Assembly (NCBI GenBank): GCA_964035545.1 | Contig: OZ037773.1 | Span: 6,866,751 to 6,930,750 of the forward strand | Direction: 5' to 3' | Source: Bugula neritina | Taxonomy: Eukaryota; Bryozoa; Gymnolaemata; Cheilostomatida; Bugulidae | Length of the DNA: 64,000 nucleotides | In this document: positions 1-12,970 of the stretch, in pieces | Numbering within the stretch: position 1 is the stretch's first letter | How the letters are laid out: every line of letters begins with the position of its first letter | The notes under the pieces: model-generated | What the model was told of the DNA's origin: nothing | The model's database searches: none | What the model saw: only the letters and a program-made list of their open reading frames with translations | Position numbers and translations under genes: made by a program

Positions 1-579
1 TAAGCAAAATTAATATCAAGTTTGAGTCAAAATAGATCGCAGCTTGGGAAATACAGGAGTATTTAGAACAAGAAAGCCAGTGTCCAATGGCAATGAAAGT
101 TTCACTTGATCATCAAGCTTGTGCAGCCAATGTGTGTTCCAGGGTCAGTTTCAAACCAAAAGGAGTTAAAGGCTGTTGAGGAGTTGCTAGCCCTTGGTTG
201 ATCACAGGAAAATCAAAGCCAGTAATAGCCAATCAAAAATTAAGGCCAACAAAAAAACGGGACAGTAAAACATATATTATACTGAATCAAAGAAACAGCG
301 GTATCAATAAATGCAGCTTCATCAATTTAGATGTCTTTTGAGCACTGTAGGACAGGAAAGCCCCATGTGATGGTAGTTGAGGGATGCAAAATTCTGGCTA
401 TGTTTGCAAAAGTGGGCAGTAAATAGTTTTACAACTTGCGAGCCTAACCACTGCTCAAACACTTAAAGGCATAAACTGAGAAGGAGAAATGCTTATAACA
501 AACCTAATTCATTGCTAAGCATATCTGAAAGAAGGAAAAAACTGTTCAGAAAAAAGCTGCAACATAAGGCTTGATAATT
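1..579. other. Non-coding stretch, nothing recognised
   Basis: I see no open frame with splice sites, no repeat unit and no RNA gene here. The sequence is AT-rich and interrupted by stops in all frames. Confidence 0.5.
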
Positions 580-2240
580 TATCTTTCTGTCTCTGGCTGC
601 AAATGTTAGAAAAATTGTATTGGAAAATTGAAAAAAAACTCGCCTTCGCCTGGACTCGAACCATGGCCCTGAACGTCTTGCAACCACGCACACTATTCAT
701 ATAGGAGCTAGGATAAAGTTTCAAATGCTAAAAATAAACACATAATTCAGAAGCCAGATTCGAGTTGGCAAAGTTTCAATAACACAAATAATCTGGGTGG
801 AAAATATGCAGCAACAACAACAACACTACATCCACAGCGCAGAACAAAAGGAAACAGACAGAGAATGCATGTTTCTTGTTGGAAAAATTGGAGAAGAACT
901 TTAGAAATCCTTTTCTGGTATGCAGCCTTTAAAAAACCAAGGGTGAGAAGCAGTTTTGGACAACCAACACAAACAGTTACATTCAGTAACAGCAACTCCC
1001 AATAAACTACTGAGCTGTTATAATACATATTGAGACTGAAACTGGCCAGTTCAACACTCATTTTGAAAATATGAGAAAACTAGTTAATAAAACCTAAACT
1101 TCTTAGACAATGAGCTGTTTTATGCCTGTTATAACTTAAATTAAACTGAAATACAACATAAACATAATACTATGTCTATTGATTATTTAATTTTTATAGT
1201 ATTGCATTCCATCTAGATTATGGCGCAGTCAACTTATTAAAATCGTTTTTTTGCAAAATATGCTAGTAATAATAAAAAATAGTAGTAGCTAGTAATTATC
1301 ATAATGAGTATTTTTGAGTCACTAAACTTTTTAATATCTGAAGATAAACACCAAGGTCATGTATGATTACAATAAATGATAGCAACTTTCCTGTATTTCG
1401 TTTCAACTGAGGTGTTCAAGTCAACGTTTCTGGTGAAAAGGTAATGTGTGCTGATCTATATTTGTTACTAAACTAGCTTGTCAAAGCAGATGCTATGATG
1501 AGCCCAGCCGTTTATCTCAAACTTTTTCGATACTCATTGGCGCTAATAATAATATAATTATAAGAACATGAATCTACTGTTATAATAATCAATAATATCA
1601 GAAAATAGAAAAAAATTGAAATAACATAATGATAATGTAACTAGAATATTTAGAAATAGTCATAGTTGTGACAATAGTTGTGTTACTTATCTTGCCTATG
1701 CTCCTCACGCTCAATATTTTGAGAGATTTCTTGAATATTATGCTTCGCGAATCTTCGTGGCAACTGGGCTGACAAGCTTCGGCTAAACTTGAACTACAAG
1801 TGTGATATTGGTTGCTATACAAGTGACAATATTCCACGTTGTCTCGGTTATATAGAATCGATTAGTGAAAGCGGTTTCAAGAGCAGACAATTTCCTCTAA
1901 AATGGCTGCTCTCCAGAAATTAGATGAAGTTGAAAGAAAATAACTCTCTGGTACCTTGTACTGTAGATTAGCACATATTACACTGACAACTACAGCTGAA
2001 GTACTTTAGCTTTGTGTTGTGAATAAAAAAACAGTTATGAATCGCTCAAGGTATCTAAATACAACGCTTTTTGAAAACTTAAAACACAATGATGTAGTAG
2101 ACTTTTTGCAATAAATGTGTTTGCAAGCAATGGGAGAAAGACCACATAAAGTAGCAGCTTTACGTAAACTAGTATGGTGTTAGTGTGGATTTGCTCTGGG
2201 AATCTTATTAAAATCTTGAGTAATACAATAAAACGTGATG
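580..2240. repeat. Long dispersed repeat, copy A
   Basis: This segment is similar along most of its length, in the same orientation, to about 10700-12490. Shared landmarks in the same order include a run reading AAGTTTCAATAACACAAAT, AGAATGCATGTTT, TTTTGGACAACCAACAC, CTAGTAATTATCATAATGAG and CAGTTATGAATGGCTC-like text (the last near 2034 and 12291). The left end (619-665) contains, on the minus strand, a tRNA B-box-like GGTTCGAGTCC. The open frames inside it (for example 747-1061) are not conserved in copy B, so I do not call them genes. The class of element is unknown. Confidence 0.7.
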
Positions 2241-3993
2241 TTATGTTTACTATATGTTCTACAATTTATTAATGAAATATGTTTGTTTTTTTAATTCTGT
2301 TGCTATAGGAACCCCATAAAATTTCAACTAATAGTAACTGTTTACTCAATTTACTGATGCCAAGTTTTGCTTAGAAGACTTAACCATGAATTTGTTGCAT
2401 TCTTGTATCAAAAATAAAATAATATTAGGAATTGTATATAAAAAACATTTAACTTATGTTGTTGTGAATCACACACACATGTCATACTGTGTTTTGAAAT
2501 GGTAATAATTACATATCAATACAATAACTGATGATGATAAGTTATCCAAGTATAAATGGTACAGCAAAGCACTGAGTATAACGTGTCAAAACCAACTGCC
2601 ATATTATTATACTGGTACTTCTAGACATGTCATTCCCTGCCATTATTAGTGCTGGTTTTAGCAGATAGTAGACTGCCAAGCCAAATATTTTCAACCGCAT
2701 TAGTTATGATTCTGTTCTCATCTATAAGTAACTGTTGTGAAATGTAGCCTTGGAGCCAAAAATACTTGTAGCAGGAGGAAGGTTATGTATATAAGTCAAG
2801 TATCAGCCCAGCTTGTACCTAAATTATATTATAGTTTATAGACTAATAATCAGTTGAAGACCTGTCAACAGCAGTAGCCAAGATAGCATGTCATTCTTGT
2901 TATGATCTGCACCAAAATCAATTTGGACTATGGGCATTATATTTTTTACCATTCTATGAACCCTTAACCTCTGCCATGTACCCTACATAAAACTAATAGC
3001 GAAGATGCTGTGTATAATTGGTGTAAGTTTTAATGCTAAAACAATGTATATTTTGGTAAAGCAATCATTTAGTTCTAAAGAAGCTTATTGCAGAATTACA
3101 ATACTCACAACGTTTTCTGCTTCCAAAGTTGTATTTGGGTGTCATGTAAATATGATTTTCTAATATTTTATTCAAAATAAAAGCATATCAAACTCAAATG
3201 TTAGATATTACAAGTAAAAATACTTTTGACAAGCTTTTTAATAACAACATAGTAAGAACTCACAACTATAATATTACAATAACATTTCATTTACTAAACA
3301 TGTTGGAGTATATCTTGGCAACTAAATAAAAGTGTGAAGGGTTAGTTTTGTATTAAAAACGAATAACACATGATAGACTTAAGCATGCCAATTGTAAACA
3401 ATAATATTAAGCACAGCTTATGATATAGTCAACGCATACATGTATGACGGGCCTTATATATTTTGTTTAATGTGTCCAATACAGAATTAAATCAAATCCC
3501 TTGGTTAAATGCTTGTATAGTTATGGAAAGTGATGTAACTGGTAAGACGATTGTGGATTGTGTTGTTAGCTATGACTGGAGCATTTAGACCGAGTGACTG
3601 CCCTTCTCCGTACGGGTTTTGAGGGTGACTGGTTATGTTCAACTCAAAGAAGGCTGCTGTGTAGGTGAGTCTGATGATAGAGGCACTCTAGAATATTATA
3701 TTATGTAATGTAATATAATATATATTATGTAATGTAACATGAATAGAATATATGGCATGTAAGTACTATATGGTGCCATGCTTGTTAAGTGCTGGTAGCA
3801 ATAATAAAATATAATGTTGTGTCAACAATTTATATATAACTATAATAGTTTCTAGAAATACTAAATTCAGAGTTTTAAACACTAAAGCGCATTATTTTCA
3901 ATTAACTCAAAACAATTCACAGGTAAATGTGCTGTCACATCACAAAAGGTGAGCTTACAAATCTGTCTGAGAGTACTTAAGCCTTTAAGAACT
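2241..3993. other. Intergenic, AT-rich
   Basis: No coding exon is supported. A short low-complexity patch at about 3690-3740 repeats TATTATGTAATGTAA twice. Otherwise I see nothing in it. Confidence 0.5.
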
Positions 3994-3999
3994 TTTAAT
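3994..3999 (-). terminator. Possible poly(A) signal of the secreted-protein gene
   Basis: Read on the minus strand the six bases are ATTAAA, the common variant of AATAAA. They lie about 60 bases past the stop codon at 4059. No stronger signal is closer, so this is a reasonable but unproven 3' end. Confidence 0.35.
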
Positions 4000-4058
4000 A
4001 CTTATAGGGAAACTAGTGAAGCATGTAAACTTAATAGGTTTTGCATACTTACAAAACT

Positions 4059-5786
4059 TCAAAATATAATCTTGATTTTATCATGCAAGTCTTTCTGCAA
4101 ATTTCTATAATTGACATAAACTACTGATTGGTTGGAATGACTGACCTTATATGGCAATACTATGTCTTCTTCTAGACAACCTTCTATTCTGAGCCAAGAG
4201 AATACAAGATTAGTAAAGGAGGGTAAAGTTATATTCTGATTGGTGTTAGGGTCACGACCTTCTACTCCTTCTGGAGCTGTAATAAGTAGTTGGAATCCTC
4301 CATCTATTACCAGATAGTCTACAGTGAAAGTATATAGTAGATATAATATAAGTGATATGTATGGCATTATACACTAGGATATAGGGCCTCTACAGCGTAT
4401 TATCATAATGATTATAATATATCGGTCAGTCACATACTTTTAATACAGCTGCATACGGCTAACTGCTGATTTATTCTATTACATTGCAAAAAAAAACATT
4501 TCTTTTATATAAAAAAATTTTGTGAAATTTTTTTTTTATTTCAGTTTCTGCAAATGCTTCAAATCGATAATGGTTGTATCAATCGGGAAATCAACACAAA
4601 TATTCAGATTGACGACAATAAACATTCTTCATTGGCATAACCTAAAACATCTTCACAGAATTAGTCAAAGTTTGCTTCTTACATTGTAGTTTGTGAAATA
4701 TTCAACAAAAACAGTGTAGATATTTGCATGCGTACTACCTTCCTGTGTTTATACATTACCAGTAAATTTCTTGCAGGCCTTGAAGGCTATTTATATTATT
4801 GCAGGCAAATTTTCAATAGAAGCTCCTTTGTGAAACTACACTGCGTGTAGCCAACAATCTCATTTGAAGCATCTACAAATCTGGAATTTCAATTGTCTAT
4901 CAATCGTTTATACTTTATAGCAGCATATAATCTGGAATATGTCTTATTTATATCTATAAAACGAGTTGGCATCACATGTTAATGTCATAACATTATAAAT
5001 TTTCTGCTATTCAGCTTTAAATATTTATTTCTAAATACTATTCTATCATTTGCTCTAGAAAACATTGATTAGTCATTGATTAGTCTAACTGCCAACTGAG
5101 GTTGAAAGAGCACTTCAACTATATCTATTTATGACATATTCACATACTAGTAGTAAGTTGTAAATACATACCATTTGCATGAAAGTGGCACCCTTTACTT
5201 ATCAAATAGGCTTTCTCATTTACTTGAGGACTTATTTGATACTCCTTTACCAGAGCTGCTCCTCTTTGTTCCAGTGCTTCTCCATCTACACCAAACTCTT
5301 CCAGCCAAAACGATAGAGCAAGCTACAGAAGATCAAAATAAATTTCAGTATATTTTCTAACCATTGTTTACTCATTCTAAGCACATGAACAGTATATATA
5401 TAATGTCCATTAACGCAAGATGCAGTATTTATAATGATTTGTTACTCTTCAAAGACCTAAACACAGTCTAGCAGCTGCATAGATCAACACGAACCAAATC
5501 TCAACCAACCTATAAACAAAATACATATACAAGTATTAAATTTAATTACCCCTCTCTGTGTTTGAATCTCCTCTAGTGTAAATTTCATTTCATGCAGCAG
5601 AAAGCGTCTACCATCTAAAGCATTGTTAGCGTAGAGCTCACTGGAATTAGAGGTCTCAACACTGCCATCGCCAAATAGGAAAATGTGAGTATTTTTAGGA
5701 GAATGCGGGGTGGAGCTTGTGTCCAGAGAATTAGAGAAGACTAACTGAAGTGTAAAGACAAGGGTGATAAAGGCTGCAGACTTCAT
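4059..5786 (-). CDS. Predicted secreted 215-residue protein, unknown family, 3 coding exons
   Basis: I do not recognise the family. Coding exons are 5550-5786, 5172-5322 and 4059-4318, all with GT-AG borders and matching phases (0, then 1). They join to 215 residues. Residues 1-20 (MKSAAFITLVFTLQLVFSNS) look like a signal peptide. The first exon then carries HIFLFGDGSVETSN (residues 34-47) and ends with LEEIQTQRG. Exon 2 begins LALSFWLEEFGVDG. There are only two cysteines in the mature part (124 and 177), which could form one disulphide, and several N-x-S/T sites (NSS near residue 47, NIT and NQS in exon 3). The start is chosen because a splice acceptor (GTTTTAG) ends two bases before the ATG, as in the relic copy at 8523. 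A GTCAGT at 4140-4145 could be a further donor; I prefer reading on to the stop at 4059 because the extra 28 residues stay open and a poly(A)-like signal follows. Confidence 0.7.
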
Positions 5787-6261
5787 TCTAAAACAAATAA
5801 ATAACTACTTAGAAGATGACATAGGTTTGGTTAATTGAAGGCAGCATGAGGAATGTATAATTATATTAAACTGGTAATAAAAATAGCAAAAGTAATACTT
5901 TCAACAAGCTTTTTTGATAAAAGACAATTATTTCTTTATTCATTATTTGTGTGTAAAATAATAATCTACGAATTTACGATCTAAATCAAAACTGCGCCTA
6001 TAGTACATATACCAGACTATAAATTTCAATAAAGTATTTTTAAATCTAATACAGTAGTTAGAATTTTATAAAACAGACCGTGTTACCTTTCAATTTTCAT
6101 CTAGTAGTTACATCTATCCAATAGATGGTATTAGTTTTATTATAGTTGTTGCAACTACGTTATAATTGTTTAAAATTTTCTTATTTATTGTAAAACATGA
6201 TAAAAACATGGAAATAACAAATGTTTTAAATAATATAATCATAGCAAAAGATCCAGCTTAC

Positions 6262-6320
6262 CTCGCTTTATGAAAATATTCTAACTTTCAACAATATTCT
6301 TCAGTAACAAGAAGCTTAAA
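6262..6320 (-). promoter_or_regulatory. Untranslated first exon of the secreted-protein gene (inferred)
   Basis: On the minus strand a clear donor (CGAG|GTAAGC) ends at 6262, and the matching acceptor lies directly before the ATG at 5786. The upstream edge is only estimated, from the TATA box about 30 bases away. RNA evidence would fix the start site. Confidence 0.5.
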
Positions 6321-6343
6321 CTGCAGAAGCTTGAGTAAGCCAT

Positions 6344-6352
6344 CCTTTTATA
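6344..6352 (-). promoter_or_regulatory. TATA box
   Basis: Minus-strand TATAAAAGG is a near-consensus TATA box. It sits about 25-30 bases before the inferred transcript start and about 560 bases before the coding start, with one 5' intron in between. A strong TATA box fits a tissue-restricted, inducible secreted-protein gene, though that is inference. Confidence 0.55.
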
Positions 6353-6359
6353 TGTGTTA

Positions 6360-8160
6360 ACAACTAGCATGTGTACACCTACAAAATCAAAGCAGTTACC
6401 CAGTTTATATAAGATCTGACAGCAGGGTAGTCTATAAACCTAACACTAAGGCTAAATCTTGGTATTTTATAAACAATTATTAATTTTATCTGCATATCCT
6501 GTAGAGACTGGCTATATTACCAGACACCGAATAACTATTTATAGATATACAAATGTTATGGTCATTGCACCAAAATTATCACTCTGTCTGTTCATGCAGG
6601 ATTATTGCATGGGTAGACAATATTAAATGCATAATACAAGATGTGAATATCAAATAATAGCATTAAATTGTTGTCCTGTTTTTAAGCAAAACAACTACTT
6701 AACCATATTCTGTTTAATGAACCATCATTAAATATTAAATTACCAGTAAATTTAGATATAAAAAATTAAATTTATGAACAAGAGATATGAATTATTGATT
6801 AAAGCTATAAAATAGTTTGGTTCCAGACATACCTCTAACTAGTCTTTTCCTTCAGAGACTGAAGTCTTGTAGAATGTATATATGTATCTCTAACACACAT
6901 AATAATTGCTACAAAAGAAGCTGGACCCATAGTAACTCTGCTTAAATGTAGATAGTATTTTTAACTACTCAAGTTATAAAAAAATCCTATCTCTTCAACG
7001 CAAACAGCTCAAACTGAAACTTGTTTCAATTGTTCCACAAAGCAGCTGAACAAAGATGAACAGGCTGCGTTTTTTACATCAAACAGTTCAAACAGCAAAT
7101 AACACTGTGGATGTAGAGTGAAAATAACACCATATGTTAGCATTTTCATCATTGTGGACACGTCATTTTAAAATATTGTAACTGCAGTTAGCTGCAGGAG
7201 AAAGTTCAAGTGTTTTCACAAAAAAAGCTTCAAATTTATCAATTAATTAATAGCTCAAAGTGATTAGATTGTTTCTTTCAGCAAAAAAAATCAAAATTTC
7301 TTATTGAAAAAAGCAATTTTCTCACAAAAAAGTAATATAGTATATTACAAAATATTTTAATATCATACCAAATATTGTAATAAAATATGGCATGAAGTCT
7401 TAAAATATGATATATTATAGTACAAAATAATACAAAACACATTAGTATAACATAATGCATTGTATAATATATTATAATGCGGCTTTATAATCAAATTTTT
7501 AATACAGTTTCTACCATATACTGTAATAAAATAATAAACCATATAGTATAATATAATCTATAAATACTAATATAATGTTTATTTTAGATGAGCAAGCCTG
7601 TTAAGATTATATTAGGCAACTAATTGCATCTTCAAGAAACAGAGATATAAAATCTATATTGTCCATATTGTTTTGCAACATGTTTGCCTCTGCCCTCTAG
7701 TGTATTATTTATATGTGGTGGAGATAATTATGTCCGTTGTTTTGTGTGCAAAGCAATTAAAATCTTACTGAGAACACCAAAAGAACAAAATGAACATAAT
7801 ATTACTTGCCATAATAAAATACAAAGCACAATTTTAAAAACTTAGTGTCTGTCAAAATCATAGTTTTGGGCAGAATCCCTTGCAACTTACTAACAAGAGG
7901 GGTCTATCAAAGAACTTTTGTGCAAACAAATTATGGGCAGTGTGCGTACAACCTAGATAGGTTAGAAAAAATTGAGAAAAAAAAGTGTATAAAACTCAAG
8001 TGAAACTAAGCAGAACCAAGGCGGAGTACATTGCGTCACTGGAAGCAACAAAAAAAGTTAATATGACAAATCTGACCGAGAGACTGCAGCAATCTACCTG
8101 AGACTGGTGCTCTAAAATAACTTAGCACTATAATTGATTGAAAAGTTTGGTGTGGGGTTA
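6360..8160. other. Intergenic, AT-rich
   Basis: Long AT-rich spacer between the secreted-protein gene and its broken inverted copies. The piece at 7330-7560 is rich in short TATAATAT-like runs. No gene is supported. Confidence 0.5.
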
Positions 8161-8267
8161 AAGTGGCTAGAAGAATTGGAGCGTCTTGGGACAGTTTGAG
8201 GAATCTATCAAGAGTGCTGTCTGTCAAGAAGGTACAGTATATTTATTCCCTGCACAAAAGCTACTCC

Positions 8268-8430
8268 TCACAATCTCCTAACAATGCTCACGTTTTCTCA
8301 TTTGGAGATGGCAGTGTTGAGACCTCTAATTTCAGTGATCTCTACCTTAACAATGCGGTACATGGTAGACATTTTCTACTGAATGAAATGAACTTTACAT
8401 TGAAAGAAATTTAAACACAAAGAAAGGTAC
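8268..8430 (+). pseudogene. Broken copy of the secreted-protein first exon (1)
   Basis: The plus strand reads HVFSFGDGSVETSNFSDLY and then NNAVHGRHFLLNEMNFTLKEI, a close relative of residues 34-74 of the protein at 4059-5786. A stop then replaces the Gln codon (CAA to TAA) just before the remnant TQRK and a donor-like GTACAT. No signal-peptide part precedes it. The exon therefore cannot make the original protein. Confidence 0.75.
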
Positions 8431-8439
8431 ATAAGTTTT

Positions 8440-8720
8440 AATAAGCCAACAATGCTTTAGTTGGTGGAAGGCTACAGACCTATGTCATCTTTTTTAGTAT
8501 TTATGTACTTGTTTGTTTTAGAATGAAGTCTATAACCATTATAACTCTTGCCTTTACACTTCAATTGGTTTTCTTCAATTCTCTAAACACAAGCTACACC
8601 CCACAGTTTCCTGAAAATACTCACATTTTCTTATTTGGAGATGGCAGCGTTGAGACATCCAATTCAAATGACCTCTGCTCTAAAAATGCTTTAGTAAATG
8701 GATAAATATTTCCTCTATAT
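8440..8720 (+). pseudogene. Broken copy of the secreted-protein first exon (2)
   Basis: From the ATG at 8523 this encodes MKSITIITLAFTLQLVFFNS and HIFLFGDGSVETSN, the full signal peptide and conserved block of the intact gene. It ends at a stop after KNALVNG, where the intact gene continues into the rest of exon 1. The upstream acceptor (GTTTTAG|AATGAAG) is kept. A further scrap of the NNAL region sits at 8450-8480. It might still make a 60-residue secreted peptide, but I read it as a relic. Confidence 0.65.
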
Positions 8721-8837
8721 AAACTTGATTAAAAATGGAAGAAAATTTGAGAAAAAAAACAAGAAATGGTTTTCGGTAATCATATTTCAGGAATCATATT
8801 GGTGATCATATTTGGAGTGATTCGAGCAAGTTAGTAT

Positions 8838-8925
8838 ACCACCTCTATGCTAACCATTCTTTGGTAAGTAGATCATATTTTTCTTAGGCAAACTTGACAC
8901 AAAAATAGAAAAATTAAAACTTTAA
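8838..8925 (+). pseudogene. Faint third relic of the same exon
   Basis: The sequence coding LYANHSL followed by degraded text lines up with 8670-8745 of the second relic over about 85 bases. No open frame remains. Confidence 0.35.
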
Positions 8926-8929
8926 AAAC

Positions 8930-10690
8930 CAAGTAGTTTTCAGTGATAAAACAAACTGAGTAAGCAAAAAACAATACTTCTCAATGATTACTGACCACTA
9001 CAAAGCCTAATAGGTGAGTAAAGCTGACAATAAGGACCACATATTTACTGCATCAAACCATCTAAAAATCTGGGATATAATGCAAAAGTTGTTTCACATA
9101 AAGATGGTCACTATCTCCCATAATGAAATGCGCTACAAAATGATACAATTGTAAATAAAAATATTTCAATTGCAGAAAAAGTTATATTCATCTTGCTTTG
9201 TGAACAATACTCCCTATATAGTATATAGGTAGGTGAATGTTATTAGAACAAACATACGTAGCCAACATTGTGATTTCCATGTGCAGATCAGCGATTTAAA
9301 ACACTATTTAGATATGAAAAAAATCAATCTACGTAAATAGAAAAACATATAAATTGACTATTAAATAAATCAACACGTATTGCTGGAAAATGATCAGATG
9401 CATGTGGCATCAGTAAAAACTTTATATTCGGCAAATTTTATTTCAACAAAGCTAAAGAGCTGTTGAGAAATGCATACTGTCTTTGTTGTTTTTGTAAATT
9501 TAAAGTTGGAAAATAAGAATTGATCAGCTTTCTGTAAACTTCTGATAATTCTCCAAATCTTTTAAATTATAATTGATTTTTTATTGAGTTTAGTTGGCAA
9601 TGTGCATAATGATAGAGCATATTTATTCTTTTAAAGTTTATGAAAAATGTGCTAATGCATGCTTTTTCTTCATTATTTTAAATGAAACTGCAAAAACCCA
9701 AAGCATTGCATACAAATGAAACTTTTGAACCTTTTAATTAGAATAAATCTTTTATTTCTATTGGAAGCAAAATGCAGGCAGAGTTCAAAAAGTTGATAGA
9801 AAAAAGACACCCCATTTCAACAATGACAGGTTGGTGAGAAGTCCTTTTGCGCAAACAATTGTTGTCCTATGCAAGGGCAACATTTGCAATAAAATACGTA
9901 GCCAGTTCAACTACTTATAACTTTCAGCAGTAAATGCCCCGAGGCCATCTGCAACACAATCTTTATATTTTATATTTATTTAATATTTTCATAGTTGATA
10001 TAGTATTTGAGAAAAGACAAAGCATCTTAAGTGGTAGTAAATTAGTGTAACTTGAATTGTGCTACACATAATAGCTTTAATATATTGCTAATAACGTTAG
10101 TGACCATGTTCTAAAAACAACATCAAGTTGTAAAGCAAAAAATAGAGGTATTTCTATCTGTCTTTACTAAATTCAACTTTGTGCACTTTTGTGTGATAGT
10201 CATTTACTTTTACTATACCTAATATATTATATGTTTACTAATGTTTTATTAATCATTACTATTTAGCTTATGTATGTTTTAAAATTAATATTTTATGCAT
10301 TTTATGTTTTGATGCTCTTACAATTTGCCAGAGAATAAATGAAGTTTATAAAGTAAAGCAACACAAAACACTCTTGAAGAAAAATAATAGGCAAGTACAA
10401 GTAACAAAAAGATTCATCTTCCTAAACTTCGTTGATAGCAGAACTTCATTGACTACTGCTCAGCTCATATCCTCCCCAAACTACTCACTAAAAACGTGAA
10501 AAGTTTCTCAAAACATCAATTGGCAGGTATCTCTTCAAAATATACCAGCAAAAAATCGGTCACTTGACCAATACTAAATACAAGCATCACTTGAACATGA
10601 AAGCTACTTAGAACTCTATAAGCTAATGCTCAAATTCAACTAAAATAAATTTAAAAATTCAAAAAACCAAACTGCAAAATATAGTTGACC
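8930..10690. other. Non-coding stretch
   Basis: AT-rich sequence with no exon, RNA or repeat I can support. Confidence 0.5.
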
Positions 10691-10711
10691 CCTTTATGTT
10701 TTAGACTGTGG

Positions 10712-10998
10712 CTCCAAATGTTAAAAAAATAGTTTTCAAAAGTAAAAAAATCTGCCTCTACCAGGACTTGAACTTAGGGTCCTTTAGCCAGCAACTCGGT
10801 GCTTGCTCCAAATGTTGAAAAAATAGTTTAAAAAAAGTAAAAAAAAATTGCCTCTACCAGGACTTGAACTCAGGGTCGTTTAGCCAGCAACTCGGTGCTA
10901 GCTCCAAATGTTGAAAAAAAAGTTTTAAAAAAGTAAAAAAAAATTTCCTCTACCAGGACTTGAACTCAGGGTTCTTTAGCCAGCAACTCAGTGCGCTA
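10712..10998. repeat. Three tandem copies of a ~95-bp tRNA-like unit
   Basis: CTCCAAATGTT begins at 10712, 10806 and 10902, and each unit contains TACCAGGACTTGAACT and TTTAGCCAGCAACTC. On the minus strand each unit holds a B-box-like GAGTTCAAGTCC and an A/T-rich tail. The single equivalent in copy A is at about 600-700. It looks like a tRNA-derived element amplified in tandem at the edge of the dispersed repeat. Confidence 0.65.
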
Positions 10999-12490
10999 TA
11001 CATCACAATCTTAGAGCCACGCTAAACTAGGTCACCTCTATCTAATAAGAAAACACTTCGAAAAGCGCTAATTAGAGCTGGCTAAGTTTCAATAACACAA
11101 ATCAATATGAAGCCACGAACATACCGCCACAGCACACAAAAATAGACAAAGAATGCATGTTTATTGTTGGAAAATTCGAAAAAGAGCTTCAGAAATCTTT
11201 TGTTGGTATGGGTATGCAGCATTTAGTGATTTACAAACCAACAGTGATAAGTGGTTTTGGACAACCAACACTCAGTAATAGTACCTCCTCCTAACAAATC
11301 ATCAGCCCCAGGAGACTGAAACTGGCTGGTTCAAACTTTTTTGAAAATATGAAAAAACTAATAAATAAAACCTAAACTTCTTAGGCAATGAGCTGTGTTA
11401 TGTCTGTTATAACTTAAATTAAAATAGAATATAACACAATTCTATTGATTATTTGATTTTTATAATATTGCATTCTATCTAATTATGCAGTAGTCAAAGT
11501 ATCAAAAAACATAATTTGCTAAATATATTAGTAAAAATATTAAAAATAGTAGTAGCTAGTAATTATCATAATGAGTATTTTTGAGTCACTAATTTTTTTT
11601 TCAGTATTTATAAAAACCCAAGGTCATGTATTATAGCAACTTCCCTTGTATTTATATTCAACTGAGGGGTTTATGGCAAAGTTTCTGATGAAAAAGTAAT
11701 ATCATATGATCTATATTCATTACTAAATTAGCTTGTCAAAGCATTAGCATATGTTGTGATGAGCCCAGACTTTTACCTTAGAAACTCAAACTGTATACAG
11801 TATAGATATTCATTGGCGCTAATATGATTACAAGAATATAAATTTACCATTGGAAATAAAATATTAGAAAACAGAATGAAAATTAGAACATATTGTAACT
11901 ATAATATTTAGAAATAGTCATATTTATGACAATAATTGTGCTACTTATCTTGTCTGCGCTTCTCGCGCTCAATATTTTGATAAATGTCTTGATTATTGGC
12001 GCTTTGCAAACCCTTCATACAAGTGGGCTGACCTGCGCAGTCTAAGGTTGAGGTACAAGTGTAGCTTTGGTTACTATGAAAATTCTACGTAGTTTCTCTT
12101 ATAGAAAATCGGTTTATAAGCTAAACTTGTTTTGTAAAGAGCAGACAATTTCCTATAAAATGGCCGTTTGCTAAAAACTGGATAAAACTATAAAAAAAAT
12201 TGTTCTGTTACCCCTTTATGTAGAATGACATGCATAATATTGAAAACTACAGTTAGAGCAGCATAGCTGTGTATTGTGTGCATAGAAGCAGTTATGAATG
12301 GCTCAAGACATGTGGAGACAAATCAAAATGAGAACCTACAAACAGTGAGACAGTTGGATTTTCCAACAAATATGTTAGTATAAAATTAGAGGATGGCCAC
12401 ACAAAGTAGCAGCTCTACGTGAACCATAAAGTTGGTTCGCTTTGGTCTGTGGGTTTTATTGGAATTTGTAAAAGCTCTATAACAAAAAAT
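10999..12490. repeat. Long dispersed repeat, copy B
   Basis: Partner of 580-2240 in the same orientation, diverged by many substitutions and small indels. The two copies share text through to about 12480 (near 2220 in copy A). No coding capacity is conserved between them. Confidence 0.7.
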
Positions 12491-12970
12491 GTTACTTCGT
12501 GTTTAATTTATGTTGTACAATTCAACAAAAAGCAGTTTTTGTTACCTATAAAAAAATTTCAAAGAACATCTGCTCTTCACTTAACATACTAGTGTCAAGT
12601 CATATAACATTGTATATCAATTATATTAACAAATTGATTATAAAAATAATACAATATAATTGTCAAAAACAGTAAAAATCCTAATGAAAGTTTTGTGGTT
12701 ATAATACAGATGAAGCAGCAACATGCCTTCTGCAGTTTAGCTAAAAATAAATTTGTGCAAATAATACAATGAAAAGAATCCAAAAATGACATATTTCAGT
12801 TGTTTAGCACAATTAAGCTTGTTTTAATTTGTAAAAGTCATCATAAAATGATAGAAATGCAAAAACTTTAATTTTGGGAAGCAGCCAATAATGTGGCATC
12901 AAAAATTATTTGAAACCAAAATATCAATACAACTAGAAAATGGGACACTATATAAATATGCATGAATATA
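12491..12970. other. Non-coding stretch
   Basis: I see nothing in it beyond short AT-rich runs. Confidence 0.45.

Noticed and set aside
747-1061. 104-codon minus-strand frame
   Set aside because: It lies in the dispersed repeat and is not kept in the second copy at 11.1-11.4 kb.
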